Notes: generated by a model not told the origin, from the letters alone. A DNA stretch of 64,000 nt from Candidatus Dadabacteria bacterium (GCA_022822065.1 JAJECI010000007.1:62001-126000), one strand, 5' to 3'. Numbered from the stretch's first letter, positions 52,869-63,963 are shown. Numbers and translations: made by a program.

Positions 52869-55247
52869 ATGGCAAAAAAGCCAACGGGCCGTAACGGTAA
52901 ACTGCAGGTCATGCTATCAAAAAAGGGGGAAGACATCTCAATGGTTCGCAGAAAATTTAAATCCAGGTTAAAGACGCTCTTGGGAACTTTCGCCGTGGGC
53001 GCGGTTCTTACTCTTATAAGCGGCGTCTCGGCTAACGCCCAGGATGCGTTCGGCGTAAGCAGCGTTTTGCTTGAAAAGATCACAGTCACGGCGCGAAAGC
53101 GAGAGGAACTGATTCAGAACGTTCCCCTCTCGGTAACGCATTTCAGCTCCGAAGAGATTGACACCCTTAAGGTAAGGAACCTTGAAAGTCTGGCTGTAAA
53201 GATGCCCAACGTCGCGCTTGACGACATCGGCACCGTGGGAGGAATCGCTAACTTTTCCATTCGCGGACTCGGGATAAACAGCTCCATACCGTCCGTTGAC
53301 CCGACCGTGGGAGTGTTCGTCGACGGCGTGTATTTCGGGGCCAACATCGGCGGCGCCCTGTTCGACACGCTTGACATCGAGAGCATCGAGGTGCTTAGAG
53401 GTCCACAGGGAACGCTTTTCGGGCGTAACGTGACCGGGGGCGCAATACTGGTGAACACCAAAAAACCCGGAGACACTCTGGAGATGTCCGTTCGCACTTC
53501 GTTTGAAGGAGGAGGAGAAAACCTAAACAGCTACTACATGGGTACTGTGGGAGGCCCTCTGGGCGAAACCGTTAGCGCCAGGATAACCGCGTACACCAAC
53601 CAGGATAACGGCTGGTTCAAGAACCTTCACACCGGCGAAGCTTTCGGCGACCTAGACGTCCGGATGGTGCGGCCGGTGCTCGTCTGGGAACCCACAGACG
53701 ACCTGAGCCTGGTACTCCGATACCAGTACGATAGCATCGACGGCGACGGCCCCGCGGCACAGAACCACACAAACGGATTCGGCGTCTCAAACGCGGCGGC
53801 TAACTTTGCCCGAGACAGCCACGACTTCAGCATCAATCATGAAGGCCAAAGGGAAAACGAAGCTCATTTCTTCGCCGCCCAGATGGACTGGGACGTGGGT
53901 TTCGGCGACGGCACGATAACAAACATTTTCGGCTGGCGCGATTCAAAAACCTTCTCGTCAGTTGATCTCGACGCCTCGCCGCTTGAACTCATGAACGCGC
54001 AGGCATGGAGCAATTACAGGCAGTGGAGTAACGAGCTGCGTTACACGGGCAGGTTTCTTGAAAGACTCAATGCGACTACGGGAGTCTACTACTTTAGCAA
54101 CAAGATCAACTACAGCGAGCACCGCTCTCTGCTTACCGACGCTATAGCGGCATCGGGTCTTCCCTTCCCGCCAGGAACGGACGTGTCCCAGTTCGGAGGC
54201 GGAAACTACGACGTTGAAACTCTGGGTCTGTTCCTCTCTCTGGACTATGATCTCACAAGCCAGCTGACGCTCACCGCGGGTGCGCGGTACACGCGCGACA
54301 AAAGGGAGGGCGAAATAGCTTTGATTCCCACCAGTAGTCCCCTTGCGCCGCTACCGTCTTGCAATATCGTTGAAGGTCCCGACTGCGAGTTTGATTTCAT
54401 AGATGAGGAGACATGGCACAGCTGGTCGCCCAAGTTCGGCGCCACTTATTACATAAGCGGCGAAGCCAACGTTTACGGACACTGGACCAGAGGATTTCGC
54501 TCCGGAGGCTACAACCTCCGCAACCTTTCGCCCGACTACCCCCCGGGACCGTATGATGAAGAGACGATCGACAGCTTCGAGGCCGGATTCAAGGTCACAA
54601 AAGACCGCGGCCGTCTATACGGAGCAGCCTTCTACAACATGATTGATGACATGCAAAGGGAAATTAACTTTCCCGATCCATTACTCGGTATAGTTCAGTT
54701 GATCGACAACACCGCCGATGTTGAGGCCTATGGCTTTGAGCTTGACGGCCTGTTCGCCATAGCGGAGAGCCTGTTCCTGACCGGTTCCGTAGGGTACGTC
54801 AATCCCGAGTACACCAAAATAAAATATGACCTTAATCGAGACGGGACTCTTGACGTAAAAGATCTAGATTTAGAGCCTCCCCGCGCCGCGAAGTGGACTT
54901 ACAGCGTGGGACTTACCCACGACACGGGAGCAGCCAGTTGGGGGCGGATGACGTCCCGGATAAGCTACGCTTATCGCGACAAGTCATACTTCACCGATGA
55001 CAACAGGGGCTATATACTGGAGCAGAACATACTTGACGCCGGGATTGACATCATTCCCGCAAACGGCCGGTTCTCAATCGGTCTTTACGGCAAGAACCTG
55101 CTTGACGAAGTCAAGCATGGGGGCGACAGCCAGCTGCCCACCACCTTGGGCGCTCCACCTCTGTCGGCACCTCTTGGCGGCACGTTCGCACCGCTTGCAA
55201 AAGGCAGAATATTCGGAGTTCAGCTGACCTACCGGCACAAGAGCTGA
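52869..55247 (+). CDS. TonB-dependent outer-membrane receptor
   Basis: EKITVTARKREELIQNVPLSVTHF TonB/plug region, PQGTLFGRNVTGGAI, C-terminal barrel ending QLTYRHKS. Confidence 0.93.
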   Translation: MAKKPTGRNGKLQVMLSKKGEDISMVRRKFKSRLKTLLGTFAVGAVLTLISGVSANAQDAFGVSSVLLEKITVTARKREELIQNVPLSVTHFSSEEIDTLKVRNLESLAVKMPNVALDDIGTVGGIANFSIRGLGINSSIPSVDPTVGVFVDGVYFGANIGGALFDTLDIESIEVLRGPQGTLFGRNVTGGAILVNTKKPGDTLEMSVRTSFEGGGENLNSYYMGTVGGPLGETVSARITAYTNQDNGWFKNLHTGEAFGDLDVRMVRPVLVWEPTDDLSLVLRYQYDSIDGDGPAAQNHTNGFGVSNAAANFARDSHDFSINHEGQRENEAHFFAAQMDWDVGFGDGTITNIFGWRDSKTFSSVDLDASPLELMNAQAWSNYRQWSNELRYTGRFLERLNATTGVYYFSNKINYSEHRSLLTDAIAASGLPFPPGTDVSQFGGGNYDVETLGLFLSLDYDLTSQLTLTAGARYTRDKREGEIALIPTSSPLAPLPSCNIVEGPDCEFDFIDEETWHSWSPKFGATYYISGEANVYGHWTRGFRSGGYNLRNLSPDYPPGPYDEETIDSFEAGFKVTKDRGRLYGAAFYNMIDDMQREINFPDPLLGIVQLIDNTADVEAYGFELDGLFAIAESLFLTGSVGYVNPEYTKIKYDLNRDGTLDVKDLDLEPPRAAKWTYSVGLTHDTGAASWGRMTSRISYAYRDKSYFTDDNRGYILEQNILDAGIDIIPANGRFSIGLYGKNLLDEVKHGGDSQLPTTLGAPPLSAPLGGTFAPLAKGRIFGVQLTYRHKS

Positions 55248-55441
55248 CGAACCGGCAATTGTGCCCCGGGGCGATTATGAGTGGCCGCAGCCGCGGTGGC
55301 TGAAACGAGAATTCCCAGGCGGAAATTCCTTCTCCACCCCCTAGGCGTTTTCGCGTCTTTAGAAGATTTTTCAATCCCGGACACTACTGTCTTCTCCTCG
55401 GCCCCGGAACCCGAATTCTCATATATGATTATCCCTGGGTG

Positions 55442-55471
55442 TTGTAATAAAAACCCCGGTTGCTATATAAT
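55442..55471 (+). promoter_or_regulatory. Putative sigma70 promoter for argB-argD-argF
   Basis: TTGTAA-N18-TATAAT ending 28 nt before the argB ATG. Confidence 0.5.
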
Positions 55472-55498
55472 GTTTTTTTTCGCAGAAAGGAGTTTTTC

Positions 55499-56380
55499 AT
55501 GAACAGTTCAGCCCAAAGGGCGGAAATACTGGTTGAGGCCCTCCCTTACATAGAGGCGTTTCACGGCAAAACCGTCGTGGTCAAGTACGGTGGAAGCGTA
55601 GGCAGGGAAGATCTTTCGAATTTCGTGCGCGACCTCACACTGATGAAGTACGTCGGGATAAAACCGGTAGTAGTGCACGGAGGAGGACCCCAGATTCAGG
55701 AGCATCTCGACACTCTGGGAATAAAATCCGACTTCATAGCCGGGCTCCGCGTAACCAGCAGGCAGGTAATGGAAGTGGTCGAGATGGTTCTTGTCGGAAA
55801 GATAAACCAGCAGATCGTAACGTCGATAAACCGCCACCAGATGGGAACGGTGGGACTCTCAGGCAAGGAAGGAAAGCTTATAAAGGCTAAAAAATTCGAC
55901 CTTCAAAAATTCGCCGCTAACCACCATATAGATGTTCCCGAGGACGCAGACCTCGGCTACGTGGGCGAAGTTCATGAAATAAACCCCGAGGTAATCAGGA
56001 CGCTTGAAAGCAAGGATATCATTCCGATTATAGCTCCCATAGGATGGGGGGAAGACGGAACCACCTACAACATAAACGCGGACCACGCGGCGGGGAAGAT
56101 AGCGGGAGCGCTTCGCGCCGCAAAGCTCATACTGCTGACCAACGTTGACGGCATCCTGGACAAGAAAGGAAAGCTCATATCCTCCGTGACTAAGAAGCAG
56201 GCCGAGAAGCTTATCAGGGACGGGACGATAAACAGCGGAATGATCCCCAAGGTAATGTGCGCGCTTGAGGCTCTGGAAGAAGGGGTTAGCAAGGTGCACA
56301 TAATAAACGGGGGAGTAAAAAGGGCTCTCATACTCGAGCTTCTTACCGATTCGGGAATAGGGACGGAGATAACCCTTTGA
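55499..56380 (+). CDS. argB: Acetylglutamate kinase
   Basis: VVVKYGGSVG, VVVHGGGPQIQ, ILLTNVDGILD; AAAGGAG SD upstream of the ATG at 55499. Confidence 0.96.
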   Translation: MNSSAQRAEILVEALPYIEAFHGKTVVVKYGGSVGREDLSNFVRDLTLMKYVGIKPVVVHGGGPQIQEHLDTLGIKSDFIAGLRVTSRQVMEVVEMVLVGKINQQIVTSINRHQMGTVGLSGKEGKLIKAKKFDLQKFAANHHIDVPEDADLGYVGEVHEINPEVIRTLESKDIIPIIAPIGWGEDGTTYNINADHAAGKIAGALRAAKLILLTNVDGILDKKGKLISSVTKKQAEKLIRDGTINSGMIPKVMCALEALEEGVSKVHIINGGVKRALILELLTDSGIGTEITL

Positions 56381-56391
56381 GGCCAGGGAAC

Positions 56392-57585
56392 ATGGAAGAC
56401 CCGCGGGGAAAATACCTGATGGAGACCTACAGCCGTCTTCCCATAACAATGCGGAAGGGAAGCGGTTCGTGGCTCTGGGACACGGAAGGGAAGAAGTATC
56501 TTGACTACACGACCGGGATAGCCGTTAACAACCTCGGGCACTGTCACCCTAGTATCACGGACGCCATAACATCCCAGGCCGCCACTCTGGTTCACACTTC
56601 AAACCTCTTTAACATAGAAAACCAGGGCGCGCTCTCCGAGATGCTCGTTTCAAATTCGTTTGCGGACAGGGTGTTTTTCTGTAACAGCGGAACCGAAGCC
56701 GTTGAAGGCTCGATAAAGCTCGCCAGGAAATGGGGAGCGCAGAACGGCGGAAGATTTGCGGTCATTTCAACCGAAGGAGCTTTTCACGGAAGGACTTTCG
56801 GAGCGCTTAGCGCCACGGAATCGGAAAAATACAGAGAGGGGTTTTCCCCTTTTCTTGAGGGATTCCACTTCGCTCCCTACGCGGATCCCGACGCGATCGC
56901 CCGCCTGGCCGCCGAGACAAACCCCTGCGCGGTCATTCTCGAACCGGTACAGGGAGAAAACGGAGTCATCGTTCCGCCCCCGGGATACCTAAGGCAGGTA
57001 AGGGAAATCTGCGGGAAAAGCGACATGCTGCTCATACTTGATGAGATCCAGGTCGGAATGGGAAGGACGGGAAAACTGTTTGCCCATGAACACGAGGACA
57101 TAAGGCCCGATATAATGGCACTCGCAAAGGCTCTCGGCGGCGGAGTGCCGTGCGGAGCGGTTCTGGCCACGGAGGACGTGGCGAAGCACTTCACCCCCGG
57201 AGCGCACGGAAGCACTTTCGGCGGAAATCCTCTGGCCGCGGGGGCGGCCTGCGCCGCGATTGAAACGATACTTCAGGAGAACCTGTCTGAAAGAGCGGGA
57301 GAACTCGGAGACTACTTTCTCGACAGACTTGAAGATGTCCGGAAAAAATATCCCGAGCATATAAGCGAGGTAAGGGGAAAGGGGCTTATAGTCGGGATTG
57401 AGTTCTCGGACAGGGATTTCGCGCAGGACTGCTTTTCGGTTTCAGTTAAAAACGGTCTTCTGGTTATACTCACTGTTGAACGCGTGTTTCGGATTCTTCC
57501 CCCGCTTAACACGAACGAGGAAGAGATTGACTTTGCCGTCGCCGTAATAACCAAATCCATTGAGGAGGTAGTTTCAAGTGGGTAG
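56392..57585 (+). CDS. argD: Acetylornithine aminotransferase
   Basis: YLDYTTGIAVNNLGHCHP, FFCNSGTEAVEGSIKLAR, LDEIQVGMGRTGKLFA. Confidence 0.95.
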   Translation: MEDPRGKYLMETYSRLPITMRKGSGSWLWDTEGKKYLDYTTGIAVNNLGHCHPSITDAITSQAATLVHTSNLFNIENQGALSEMLVSNSFADRVFFCNSGTEAVEGSIKLARKWGAQNGGRFAVISTEGAFHGRTFGALSATESEKYREGFSPFLEGFHFAPYADPDAIARLAAETNPCAVILEPVQGENGVIVPPPGYLRQVREICGKSDMLLILDEIQVGMGRTGKLFAHEHEDIRPDIMALAKALGGGVPCGAVLATEDVAKHFTPGAHGSTFGGNPLAAGAACAAIETILQENLSERAGELGDYFLDRLEDVRKKYPEHISEVRGKGLIVGIEFSDRDFAQDCFSVSVKNGLLVILTVERVFRILPPLNTNEEEIDFAVAVITKSIEEVVSSG

Positions 57586-58483
57586 GAATCTTCTTGCCGT
57601 CTCAGACTTTAAAAAAAGTGAGATCAGGGGAATAATCCGCCGCGCCGGCGAACTTAAGGAACTGAAAAAACAGGGGGAAAGCCCAAAAAGCCTCGAAGGC
57701 ATGTCGGTGGGTCTCCTTTTTGAAAAACAGTCGACCAGAACGAGGCTTTCCTTCGAAGCGGGCCTTTTCGACCTGGGCGCCCAGGCGATTTACATGAATC
57801 CGGCGGATACCCAGCTCGGAAGGGGGGAAACCATAGCCGACACGGCGAAAATCCTCTCCTCCTATCTTGACGGGATAATAATAAGAACCTACGGACAGGA
57901 AAAGGCCGTGGAACTCGCCGAGAACTCGACAGTTCCCGTGATAAACGCCCTTACTGATCTTGAACATCCAACGCAGATAATTTCCGATCTCTTTTCAATC
58001 TCGGAGCAGGGAATAAATCCCGAAAAATTCAGGCTTGCTTTTCTCGGCGACGGAAACAATATCGCCAATTCCTTCGTGGCCGCCTCCGCGATAATGGGCT
58101 TTGATCTTTCGGTTGCAGTTCCCCCGGGACATGAGCCCGACCCGACGATTTTGGGCGAGGCCACGGAACTCGGAAACTCGGAAATTGAAGTCACCTACGA
58201 CCCCGCCTCCGCGGTAAGAGACGCTGACGTGATCTATACCGACGTATGGGTAAGCATGGGGGAGGAGAAAAAGGGCACCAAGGTTTTCAGACCCTTTCAG
58301 GTAAACGAGAAACTTCTTTCCTTCTGCCGCAAAAAGCCCCTGATAATGCACTGTCTTCCGGCCCACAGGGGAGAAGAGATAACCGCAGGAGTAATGGACG
58401 GTCCCAGCTGCATCGCCTTCACGCAGGCCGAGAACAAGCTTCACGCGGGAAAGGCTATTCTCGAACTCTGCCTTCAGGATTAG
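57578..58483 (+). CDS. argF: Ornithine carbamoyltransferase
   Basis: EKQSTRTRLSFEAG, TDLEHPTQIISDLF, MHCLPAHRGEE. Confidence 0.96.
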   Translation: MGRNLLAVSDFKKSEIRGIIRRAGELKELKKQGESPKSLEGMSVGLLFEKQSTRTRLSFEAGLFDLGAQAIYMNPADTQLGRGETIADTAKILSSYLDGIIIRTYGQEKAVELAENSTVPVINALTDLEHPTQIISDLFSISEQGINPEKFRLAFLGDGNNIANSFVAASAIMGFDLSVAVPPGHEPDPTILGEATELGNSEIEVTYDPASAVRDADVIYTDVWVSMGEEKKGTKVFRPFQVNEKLLSFCRKKPLIMHCLPAHRGEEITAGVMDGPSCIAFTQAENKLHAGKAILELCLQD

Positions 58484-58517
58484 CCCGCATTCTAAAACGG
58501 CGACACTTTCGTTCAGC

Positions 58518-58542
58518 AGAAAAAAGGACGGACTTGCCGTCT
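58518..58542 (-). terminator. Putative rho-independent terminator for uvrC
   Basis: Minus strand GACGG-caagt-CCGTC followed by CTTTTTT, just past the uvrC stop. Confidence 0.45.
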
Positions 58543-58544
58543 GG

Positions 58545-60365
58545 TTAGCGCAGAAACTGCTTTACGTTGCGCGCGGCCTGTTTCGTCATGCCCTTTATGG
58601 AGGCGAGTTCCTCGGCGGTGGCCCCTTTTATCTTTTCTACGCTTCCGAAATGGTTAAGAAGCAGAAGCTTCCTTTTTTTCCCTATGCCGGGAACGCCGTC
58701 CATCTGGGAAGTCAGGGTCTTGCCTTTCCTCAATTCCCTGTGATAGGTAATCGCGAAGCGGTGCGCTTCGTCTCTTACCCTCATCAGGAAGTAAACGCCC
58801 TTTTTGTTTGACGAAAAATCGCAGGGTTCGCCCTTTCCGTGCACGTAAATCCTGTCGATTCCCCCCCGTCCTTCGGTTTTCGCTATTGAGGCAAGATCGA
58901 CCTCGTTCTCCACATCGCAGTCCCGAAGCGCCGCGTGGGCGGCGTTCAGTTGCCCCTTGCCCCCGTCTATAAGCATGAGATCCGGAAGATCCCAGTTATC
59001 ATCCCCCGCCCGAAGAGCTCTCCTGTAGACAACCTCGTACATCGACCGAAAATCATCCTGGCCCGAGGTAGCCGTGATCCTGTACCTTCTGTACCTGTCC
59101 CGCTCAGGCCTCGCGTTTCGGAACCTCACCAGCGAGGCGACCGTCTGGTGTCCCTGGATGTTAGATATGTCGAAGCATTCTATGGTGTAAGGCACCCGTT
59201 TTATGCCGGCCGACTTTCTTATACCTCGAAGAAGCGTGCCCTGCTTGGCTTTTTCCTCGGCTTTTCTCAAAGCACTCTCCCGCGCGTTTTTCATCGCAAA
59301 GCGCACGAGCTCGCTCTTAGGCCCCCTTCGGGGTGTCTCGACGTAAACCCTCTTCCCCCTTTTCTCGGTAAGCCACTCCGAGTATCCCTCGCGGTCTCTT
59401 ATGGAAAGAGGCAGGAGAACCCTCTTCGGAACGTAGTGGTCGGAGAAATAAAACCTGCCGAGAAGCTCTCTCACGCATTCCGCCTCATCGCCGTGGGGGC
59501 TTTTTACGGAAAAATCGAGCTTGTCGACCACCGAGCCGCCCCTTGAGAGCAGTACGGTAAACTCATAGTGCTCGGAGTCCCTGTAAAAACCCACTATGTC
59601 CATGTCTTCAAACTTTGAGGAAGTAACCTTCTCTATCTCGGCGTTTTCCTTCAGGCTTACAAGCTGATCCCGGTAGTAGGCGGCGTTTTCATACCTTCCC
59701 TCCTCTGAGGCTCTCTCCATCATATCCCTGATCATCCTCACAAGTTTTTTTCTCTCGCCCCGAAGAAACGACGCGGCCTGGCTTACAAGTTCTCCGTAGT
59801 CCTCCTCCGAGATCTTGCCCGCGCAGGGGCCCGAGCAAAGCTTCATAAAATAATTAAGACAGGGTCGGGTGCTGTGCCTTTCGAACTTGCTCTGGGTGCA
59901 GTCCCTGAGAGGAAAAAGCCTGTGGACGAGGTTCACCGTGTTCTTAAGAAACTTCCCCGATGCGAACGGACCGAAATAAAGCGCCCCGTCATCCCGTATC
60001 CTCCTCGTGCGCGAAAGCCTGGGGAATCTCTCTCCCACCGAGAGGCGAAGAGACGAAAACGTCTTGTCATCCTTAAGACGTATGTTGTACTTCGGTTTGT
60101 GACGCTTTATAAGGGAGTTTTCGATGAAAAGGGCTTCGCTTTCTCCCTCGGTCACCACGTAGTCGATCGAGTCGACTTCCCTTACCAGATACGGTATCTG
60201 TCCCCTGTCGCTTCCCCTCTGGAAATAGGACATCACCCGGGCGCGAAGGTTTTTGGCCTTGCCTATGTAGACCGGGGTGCCGTCCGCCCCTTTCATTATG
60301 TAAACCCCGGTTGTGGAAGGAAAAGATTCGGAAAGCTCAAGAATTTTTTCGCGCATGAGATGCAA
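58545..60365 (-). CDS. uvrC: Excinuclease ABC subunit C
   Basis: GIY-YIG N-terminus GVYIMKGADGTPVYIGKAKNLRARV, IDGGKGQLNAA, C-terminal HhH. Confidence 0.96.
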   Translation of the reverse strand: MHLMREKILELSESFPSTTGVYIMKGADGTPVYIGKAKNLRARVMSYFQRGSDRGQIPYLVREVDSIDYVVTEGESEALFIENSLIKRHKPKYNIRLKDDKTFSSLRLSVGERFPRLSRTRRIRDDGALYFGPFASGKFLKNTVNLVHRLFPLRDCTQSKFERHSTRPCLNYFMKLCSGPCAGKISEEDYGELVSQAASFLRGERKKLVRMIRDMMERASEEGRYENAAYYRDQLVSLKENAEIEKVTSSKFEDMDIVGFYRDSEHYEFTVLLSRGGSVVDKLDFSVKSPHGDEAECVRELLGRFYFSDHYVPKRVLLPLSIRDREGYSEWLTEKRGKRVYVETPRRGPKSELVRFAMKNARESALRKAEEKAKQGTLLRGIRKSAGIKRVPYTIECFDISNIQGHQTVASLVRFRNARPERDRYRRYRITATSGQDDFRSMYEVVYRRALRAGDDNWDLPDLMLIDGGKGQLNAAHAALRDCDVENEVDLASIAKTEGRGGIDRIYVHGKGEPCDFSSNKKGVYFLMRVRDEAHRFAITYHRELRKGKTLTSQMDGVPGIGKKRKLLLLNHFGSVEKIKGATAEELASIKGMTKQAARNVKQFLR

Positions 60366-60568
60366 AAAATCAAAAGCCGCTATACGTCAAGATCCAGGAA
60401 GCTGTTCAACTCAACAATCTAAATATATTTTAAATGATTTTGAGAATACTTTTCAGATTATAGAACTATAAAAACGGCACTAAGCCAGCGCGGAAACTGT
60501 TGGAGGTCTGTATTGAAAGGAGGAATTTAGGCGGGATAGTCTTTTAACAATTCGTGGTCTCAAGACAT

Positions 60569-61999
60569 CTACTGGAATGCTTTATTTGTTTTTTTCAGTT
60601 CGGTTAAAACCACTAAAATCGTAACCAGCGTATTGATGGCGAGCAGAATCAGATCTATGCGTAAACCCATTATCATTTTCGGTACGAGTCCGAAAAGCGA
60701 CAGTAAAAACACAACCAAGCTGATAACTGTAACAATCGGGATTACGGAATTGAAGCTTCTTCCCTTGCATAGAATTGCGGTAAGAACCATAGGCGCCATG
60801 AGAGCAGTACCCATGAATCCCGACACAGCAAGAGATATAATTCCCTGAGAACTCTTCATAGCAACAATGAAAGAGGCTATGCAAAATACCAGTATAACCA
60901 GCTTCACAAAAACAATAGGAGATACTTTTAACTTCCTGCTAAACCTGCCAAGAGCATTGTTGATCTCGGATCCAAGAGCGAAAAACTGAGAGTCAGACGT
61001 GGACATAGCCGCCGCCAGAATGCCTATCAAGGCAACGGCACCTACAACAGGATTCTGTTCAAGTATCAGTTTGCCGATGAATTCCGGACCCGTTTTGGCC
61101 GGTATTGCAACTGCACCGTATAAACCAATTATAAGCCCCGCTATAAGAAGCAGGAAGGTGAAAGACGCATGCAAGACCGGAATTTTGCGTCTCTCGTTCA
61201 GACCCTTAAGAATGCTGAGCCTCGAAGTCAGCTGAGGTTGCGACACAGGTAGCAGCACAATTGATATAAATCCCGCAATAAGCCACTGAACGGATAACAA
61301 CCCCTTGGGACCGGGAGTAGATAACAGTGCAGGTTCCTCCTCCGCTACGGCCTGAACTAACTTTCCAATACCTCCAAAGTTATCCAAAACAATAAATGCC
61401 ATTATCCATATAACGGTAAACAGTACAATTCCCTGAAGCGAATCACAGTACATAATACCCCTGAGTCCTCCTATGGAAGAGTACAGATACATAAGAAACA
61501 GTATAGTGACAGCCCAACCCCACTGGGGAACTTCATAGGGAACAATGTGGGCTAGAATGCCCGACGCTCCTTTTATTTGAATTGCTATGTAGGGAACGAG
61601 AAATATGACAAGGCCCAGAACATACACGAAAACTCCACGGGAACTAAAAGTTTCACGCAGCAGGTCCGATATGCTCCGAAAATCCGTTGAAGCGATCCTT
61701 TCCCTTAATTTGAGTGAGAGCCAAAGCGTGAAAACTGCTAAAGCCATATCGGTAACGCCAAGGAATATCCACGTTCCCACGCCGTGTACGCGGAAGAAAT
61801 TGGGCATCCCTATCAATATGAATGTACTGTAGAGGGTAGCGAAAAAGGTTAAGAAGCCAATTATAGTTCCAAGACTGCCGCCCGCGAGAAGGAATTGGTA
61901 CTCATCCCCTTTGTTTTTCCTGTTTCCTATGACGGCAAGGGATATCAACACTGCAAGATATACCAGTGCAACTATAACAAATGCCATTCCCCTGTTCAT
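60569..61999 (-). CDS. Sodium:solute symporter family protein
   Basis: 13-TM SSS fold; LAGGSLGTIIGFLTFFATLYSTFILIGMPNFF, ILAAAMSTSDSQFFALGSEI. Confidence 0.9.
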   Translation of the reverse strand: MNRGMAFVIVALVYLAVLISLAVIGNRKNKGDEYQFLLAGGSLGTIIGFLTFFATLYSTFILIGMPNFFRVHGVGTWIFLGVTDMALAVFTLWLSLKLRERIASTDFRSISDLLRETFSSRGVFVYVLGLVIFLVPYIAIQIKGASGILAHIVPYEVPQWGWAVTILFLMYLYSSIGGLRGIMYCDSLQGIVLFTVIWIMAFIVLDNFGGIGKLVQAVAEEEPALLSTPGPKGLLSVQWLIAGFISIVLLPVSQPQLTSRLSILKGLNERRKIPVLHASFTFLLLIAGLIIGLYGAVAIPAKTGPEFIGKLILEQNPVVGAVALIGILAAAMSTSDSQFFALGSEINNALGRFSRKLKVSPIVFVKLVILVFCIASFIVAMKSSQGIISLAVSGFMGTALMAPMVLTAILCKGRSFNSVIPIVTVISLVVFLLSLFGLVPKMIMGLRIDLILLAINTLVTILVVLTELKKTNKAFQ

Positions 62000-62027
62000 G
62001 TCTATTTCTTCCTCTTATATAAGCAGA

Positions 62028-62309
62028 CTACCCTTGGTCACCGGACGTAAGCATTGCCAAAACAAGCAGCACGTATATGGAGAGTGATATTCCCAACCCA
62101 GCCCACAGAGTCCTAGGAAGTCCCAGAAAATATGGCTCCGCCACTCCATAGGGAATTACCAGAGGAGTGAAAGACACCGCTGACAAAATAGATACCGCCA
62201 CCCCAAAGAATATCCATCGATTCTTGCTATTCATGTCTAAAACACAACTGCCTATTAACGTTAGAATTTCTAGAAAAGCTAACCTACTAAATCTATAAGA
62301 AAGTGTCAA
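62028..62309 (-). CDS. Small two-TM protein, likely SSS-transporter partner
   Basis: Two predicted TM helices with VAEPYFLGLPRTLWAGLGISLSIYVLLVLAML; immediately upstream of the symporter on the same strand. Confidence 0.65.
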   Translation of the reverse strand: MTLSYRFSRLAFLEILTLIGSCVLDMNSKNRWIFFGVAVSILSAVSFTPLVIPYGVAEPYFLGLPRTLWAGLGISLSIYVLLVLAMLTSGDQG

Positions 62310-62433
62310 ACGGATTAAGAGGGAATTATTTATTTAGCTTGACGCTTCATACACTGTTCTCGGCCGAGCGAAGGTAATCCCTCGCTTATCGCATAATGTT
62401 CCCCCGGCCATGCAGGCAAGAACCCCTGACCAT

Positions 62434-63741
62434 CTATATGTCAAGTTCCTTGCCTTTGGTTTCAGGAAGGGTCAGAACTACAAAAGCGGCCAAGATGGCA
62501 AAAACCGAAACGGTGACAAGGGCGTGGCCGTAACCCTTGATTCCCGCCACGTAGCCCACAAGAGGCGGCGCGATGGCCGATACTCCTCTTCCCACATTGT
62601 AGCAGAAACCCTGGGCGGTGCCTCTAGCTCTGGTCGGGAATATCTCGGAGAATAGAGCTCCGAACCCGGAGTAAAAACCCGTCCCAAAAAACCCTACCAG
62701 CGGACCGAGTATGATAACCTAGGTGAGGGTTGTTGACTGTCCGAAGAAGTAAATCAGCACGGCCATCATCAGAAGATAGGCAATGAAAACCGGCCGCCTG
62801 CCGAACCTGTCGCTTATCCAGCCGAAAGTGTTGCACCCGAGAAAGGCCCCGATGTTAAGAGGTATGATCCAGATAAACCCCTTAACACCCAGTCCTACTC
62901 CCCCCTCCTCAATAGGTCTTGCGAGAAACTGCGGAACCCAGAACATAAGACCCCAGTAAGCGATCATGCACAGGCTCGTGAGAAGGGTGCACAGGAAGGT
63001 ATAACGCAAAAGCTCTCCCTTGAATATCTGGTTGAGGGTAAATTCCTGCCCCTCTCCGAGCTTTTTCTCCTTTCTCATCTGGGACGTCTTACGCCATATC
63101 TCCGGTTCAGCCAGATTGCGCCGCACGTAGAAAAGAAGAAATGCGGGGGTTATTCCGATAAGGAAAAGTATTCTCCATCCGAGGTTCACATCGAAATACG
63201 GGAGTATCAAGGTAGCCAGCAGGGCCGCCAGTGTGTAGCCGACTGCCCAGCCGCTCTGCACCATCCCGATAACCTTTCCCCTGTGCTGCTTCGGCCACGC
63301 TTCGGCCACGAGCACCTCGCCCGATGCCCACTCGCCTCCTATGCCGAGACCGAGAAACACCCTGCACACGAGAAGGAATATGATGTTCGGAGAAAACGCG
63401 CTGAGACCGGTAAAAAAGGAGTAAAGAAGAATCGTGTAGGTAAGCGCTCTTACCCTTCCTATATAGTCCGAAATTACGCCGAAAAGCGCTCCCCCGAAAG
63501 CAGAGGCGAAAAGCGTTACGGAGAAAAGTCCGCCGACGGCTTCGGGAGACAGGTTGAAGACCTCCGCGATGCTTCCGACCGCGAAAGCGAAAAGCAGAAG
63601 GTCCATCGCGTCAAGCAGCCATCCTAGAGAGGCCGCTATGAAGGATTTCCACTGATGCTCGTTAATATCGGCTGTCCAACCAAACAGCCCTCTTCGGCCC
63701 GAATCACCTGCTGACTGAAATCCCGACTGCCTGTTTGCCAT
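62434..63741 (-). pseudogene. MFS transporter (metabolite:H+ symporter type) interrupted by one in-frame TAG
   Basis: 62719-63741 encodes the N-terminal about 340 aa; the same frame continues after TAG (62719-62721) as VIILGPLVGFFGTGFYSGFGALFSEIFPTRARGTAQGFCYNVGRG...LPETKGKELDI*. Confidence 0.88.
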
Positions 63742-63963
63742 TTTTATTTCCTCATTTCAACAACCCGGTAGCGTCATTGTAACATACGGAAATAATGTAC
63801 GAAAAACAGAGTCCGGTGTCCCGGAGCAGGCTTAAATCTCAATGAGCCGGATTTTACGGTCTCCGCGGACCTGAAGGAGTTTTCATACACGGAAACTACA
63901 GCCCGAAACTCAGTCGAAACGCAGAAGAAGGCAAGCGAGCCGCGGGCAAAAGCCCCCAACCCT

